From contig CAZWEO010000003.1 of assembly GCA_964633115.1 (NCBI GenBank), positions 1 to 64,000 of the forward strand: 64,000 nucleotides of DNA, read 5' to 3'. The translations under genes were made by a program, and so were the position numbers. The notes beneath the pieces were generated by a model. It ran no database searches. It saw only the letters and a program-made list of their open reading frames with translations, and was not told the DNA's origin. Source of the stretch: B30-G6 sp964633115 (GTDB lineage: Bacteria; Desulfobacterota; Desulfobacteria; Desulfobacterales; B30-G6). This document shows positions 62,336 to 64,000 of this stretch, piece by piece; position 1 is the stretch's first letter; every line of letters begins with the position of its first letter.

Positions 62336-63397
62336 ATGGCAGACCAAAATTTTGATGAGAAATCAGAAAAACCAACACCTAAAAAACGACAGGATGCTCG
62401 CAAGAAAGGTGAGGTTGCCAAAAGTAGAGAGCTGCCTTCGGTAACGGTGCTATTGTCCGGTATAATGACACTGGCTGTAAGCGCCCCGTTTATGAACGCC
62501 CAAATGCGAATGGTAATGGAAACGGCCCTAAAAGAATTTCCAACCTCCGATTTTGGCTTGGCCGATGTGGTCAACCTGGGCCATGAATTGAGCATGATGT
62601 TTTTGCTCATGGTTGGTCCGATCATGGCCGTTGTTTTTATCGTGGCGATTTTATCCAATATCCTGCAGGTTGGCTTCCTGCTTTCGGGTGAATCCATTAA
62701 ACCAAAACTGTCCAAGCTCAACCCTCTCAAGGGTTTTGGTAGGCTTTTTTCGATTCAATCACTGATGGAATTTGTCAAATCCATGACCAAACTACTGATC
62801 GTTGGTATTGTGTCATATTTATTCATTAAGGGTGAAATGGACCGCATCTTGAGTTTAATGGATATGGAATTGCAAGGTATTATGGCCTACATCCTAATTA
62901 CAATTCTAAAAATAACGATCATATGCGCACTTGCCATGGTGACTTTAGTTGTGGCGGATTTTGCCTTTCAGAAATGGCAATTTGAAAAGCGTATCAAAAT
63001 GACCAAGAAAGAAGTTAAAGATGAGCTGAAAACCTCTGAAGGCGACCCGCTAATAAAATCCAGGATCAAGAGTATTCAAATGGAGATGTCCCGCAAGCGT
63101 ATGATGCAGGATGTTCCCAAAGCTGATGTAGTGATCACAAACCCGACCCATTTCGCAGTAGCCATTAAGTACGACAGCGCTGTTATGGGAGCGCCCCAGT
63201 TGTTGGCTAAAGGGGCTGGCGACGTAGCCAGGCGGATTAAAGCATTAGCCAAGGAACACAACATACCGGTAGTTGAGAACAAAGAGTTGGCCAGAAACTT
63301 GTTCGCTGCAGTCGATATCGGCCAGGAAATACCGGTCGATTTGTATCAAGCTGTGGCTGAAGTTTTGGCTTATATTTATAAACTAAAATCCGCGTAA
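62336..63397 (+). CDS. flhB: Flagellar export switch protein FlhB
   Basis: A 353-residue FlhB. Start motif KSEKPTPKKRQDARKKGEVA, four membrane segments, and a cytoplasmic domain with the self-cleavage site NPTH (Asn269) in VVITNPTHFAVAIKY. It switches substrate class with FliK. AAGG precedes the ATG at 62336. Confidence 0.98.
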   Translation: MADQNFDEKSEKPTPKKRQDARKKGEVAKSRELPSVTVLLSGIMTLAVSAPFMNAQMRMVMETALKEFPTSDFGLADVVNLGHELSMMFLLMVGPIMAVVFIVAILSNILQVGFLLSGESIKPKLSKLNPLKGFGRLFSIQSLMEFVKSMTKLLIVGIVSYLFIKGEMDRILSLMDMELQGIMAYILITILKITIICALAMVTLVVADFAFQKWQFEKRIKMTKKEVKDELKTSEGDPLIKSRIKSIQMEMSRKRMMQDVPKADVVITNPTHFAVAIKYDSAVMGAPQLLAKGAGDVARRIKALAKEHNIPVVENKELARNLFAAVDIGQEIPVDLYQAVAEVLAYIYKLKSA

Positions 63398-63433
63398 TAA
63401 AAGCGCAATCAAAGGGTATAGATTCAAAGACCG

Positions 63434-64000
63434 ATGGAAGATATTCTACAATCCAATACAAAAACGACTTCCGGATCTGAGATGGTGACGGTAATCGGTG
63501 TGATCGGCATTTTGGTGATCATGATCATCCCGCTACCGGCGATAATTCTTGATTTCCTATTGGCTATCAATATCACCCTGGCGATCACGATCTTGTTGAT
63601 TGCCATGTACACCTTAAAGCCACTCGACTTTTCGATTTTCCCATCGCTGCTTTTGGTGACCACCCTTTTCAGACTTTCACTAAACGTTGCTTCGACCCGA
63701 CTCATTCTGTTGCATGGCAATGAGGGCACCCAGGCGGCTGGTAAGGTCATTCTCTCTTTTGGCGGTTTTGTCGTGGGCGGGAATTATGTGGTCGGCATGA
63801 TTGTCTTTATCATTTTGGTAATTGTTAATTTTGTGGTCATTACCAAAGGCGCCACCCGTATTGCCGAAGTGTCTGCCCGCTTCACCCTCGACGCCATGCC
63901 TGGCAAGCAAATGAGTATTGATGCGGATTTAAATGCTGGCCTGATTGATGAAGGTGAGGCCAAGCAACGCCGAAAAGCTATCAACAGTGAAGCTGAGTTT
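63434..64000 (+). CDS. flhA: Flagellar export protein FlhA (5' part, cut by window end)
   Basis: The first 189 codons of flhA; the frame stays open to the last base. Seen are IGVIGILVIMIIPLPAIILD, FLLAINITLAITILLIAMYT, FSIFPSLLLVTTLFRLSLNV, ASTRLILLHG and the start of the FHIPEP region (FTLDAMPGKQMSIDADLNAG). ATG at 63434 lies 36 nt after flhB. Confidence 0.96.
   Translation, partial: MEDILQSNTKTTSGSEMVTVIGVIGILVIMIIPLPAIILDFLLAINITLAITILLIAMYTLKPLDFSIFPSLLLVTTLFRLSLNVASTRLILLHGNEGTQAAGKVILSFGGFVVGGNYVVGMIVFIILVIVNFVVITKGATRIAEVSARFTLDAMPGKQMSIDADLNAGLIDEGEAKQRRKAINSEAEF

Overview
This window is a chromosomal motility and chemotaxis region from a Gram-negative bacterium, most likely a member of the Desulfobacterota (formerly Deltaproteobacteria; a Desulfobacterales-like sulfate reducer is my best guess). 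The basis is the flagellar gene order, a DVU0524-like gene next to flgM, a MotE-type gene, and dispersed palindromic intergenic repeats. The taxonomic call is inference; no rRNA or other marker gene is present. No tRNA, rRNA, CRISPR array, transposase or phage gene was seen.

Layout. (1) 0.2-6.8 kb: an acidic-repeat protein with a C-terminal formylglycine-generating-enzyme-like domain plus a receiver protein (minus strand), diverging from two unknown genes (plus strand). (2) 6.9-9.9 kb: a class I adenylate cyclase and a putative NlpC/P60-like cysteine hydrolase. (3) 10.4-20.0 kb, minus strand: an HDOD gene pair, then fliC and the fliD-fliS-fliT-like-flaG-receiver-HD-GYP cluster. (4) 20.3-27.1 kb: two paralogous TPR-glycosyltransferases flanking a TPR/glycosyltransferase/sulfotransferase fusion, and a truncated methyltransferase. 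(5) 27.3-29.6 kb: a DVU0524-like gene, flgM, cheW, cheR. (6) 30.3-38.1 kb: pilZ-cheA-cheD-HDOD-cheY-cheX-like-cheB-cheZ-cheY. (7) 38.2-43.7 kb: two NtrC-type sigma-54 activators around a secreted AMIN/TPR protein. (8) 43.8-64 kb: flgBC-fliEFGHIJ-motE, fliK-flgDE, then motA, two motB-like genes and fliL-M-N-O-P-Q-R, flhB and the 5' part of flhA, which runs off the window.

Regulation can be read from the DNA. Eleven -24/-12 sigma-54 promoters (TGGYAY-N5-TTGCW type) precede most operons. Five sigma-28-like promoters (TAAAGTTT-N11/12-NCCGATAW type) precede fliC, fliD, flaG, the flgM pair and cheW. A recurrent inverted repeat, TGTCA-N6-TGACA, lies about 115-265 bp upstream of six of the sigma-54 promoters (one copy sits between two divergent promoters) and is proposed as the binding site of a flagellar NtrC-type activator. 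Both activators encoded here are unusual: one has GSYTGA instead of GAFTGA, the other has Glu at the phosphoacceptor position (residue 54).

The sigma-54 set extends beyond classical motility genes. It includes the adenylate cyclase operon, the acidic-repeat/FGE protein, a zinc-ribbon protein and both glycosyltransferase genes. These are the best candidates for undescribed parts of the system: flagellin or surface glycosylation, cAMP signalling tied to motility, and a possible acidic surface or scaffold protein. A MotB paralogue lacking the ion-carrying aspartate next to a normal MotB is a further oddity.
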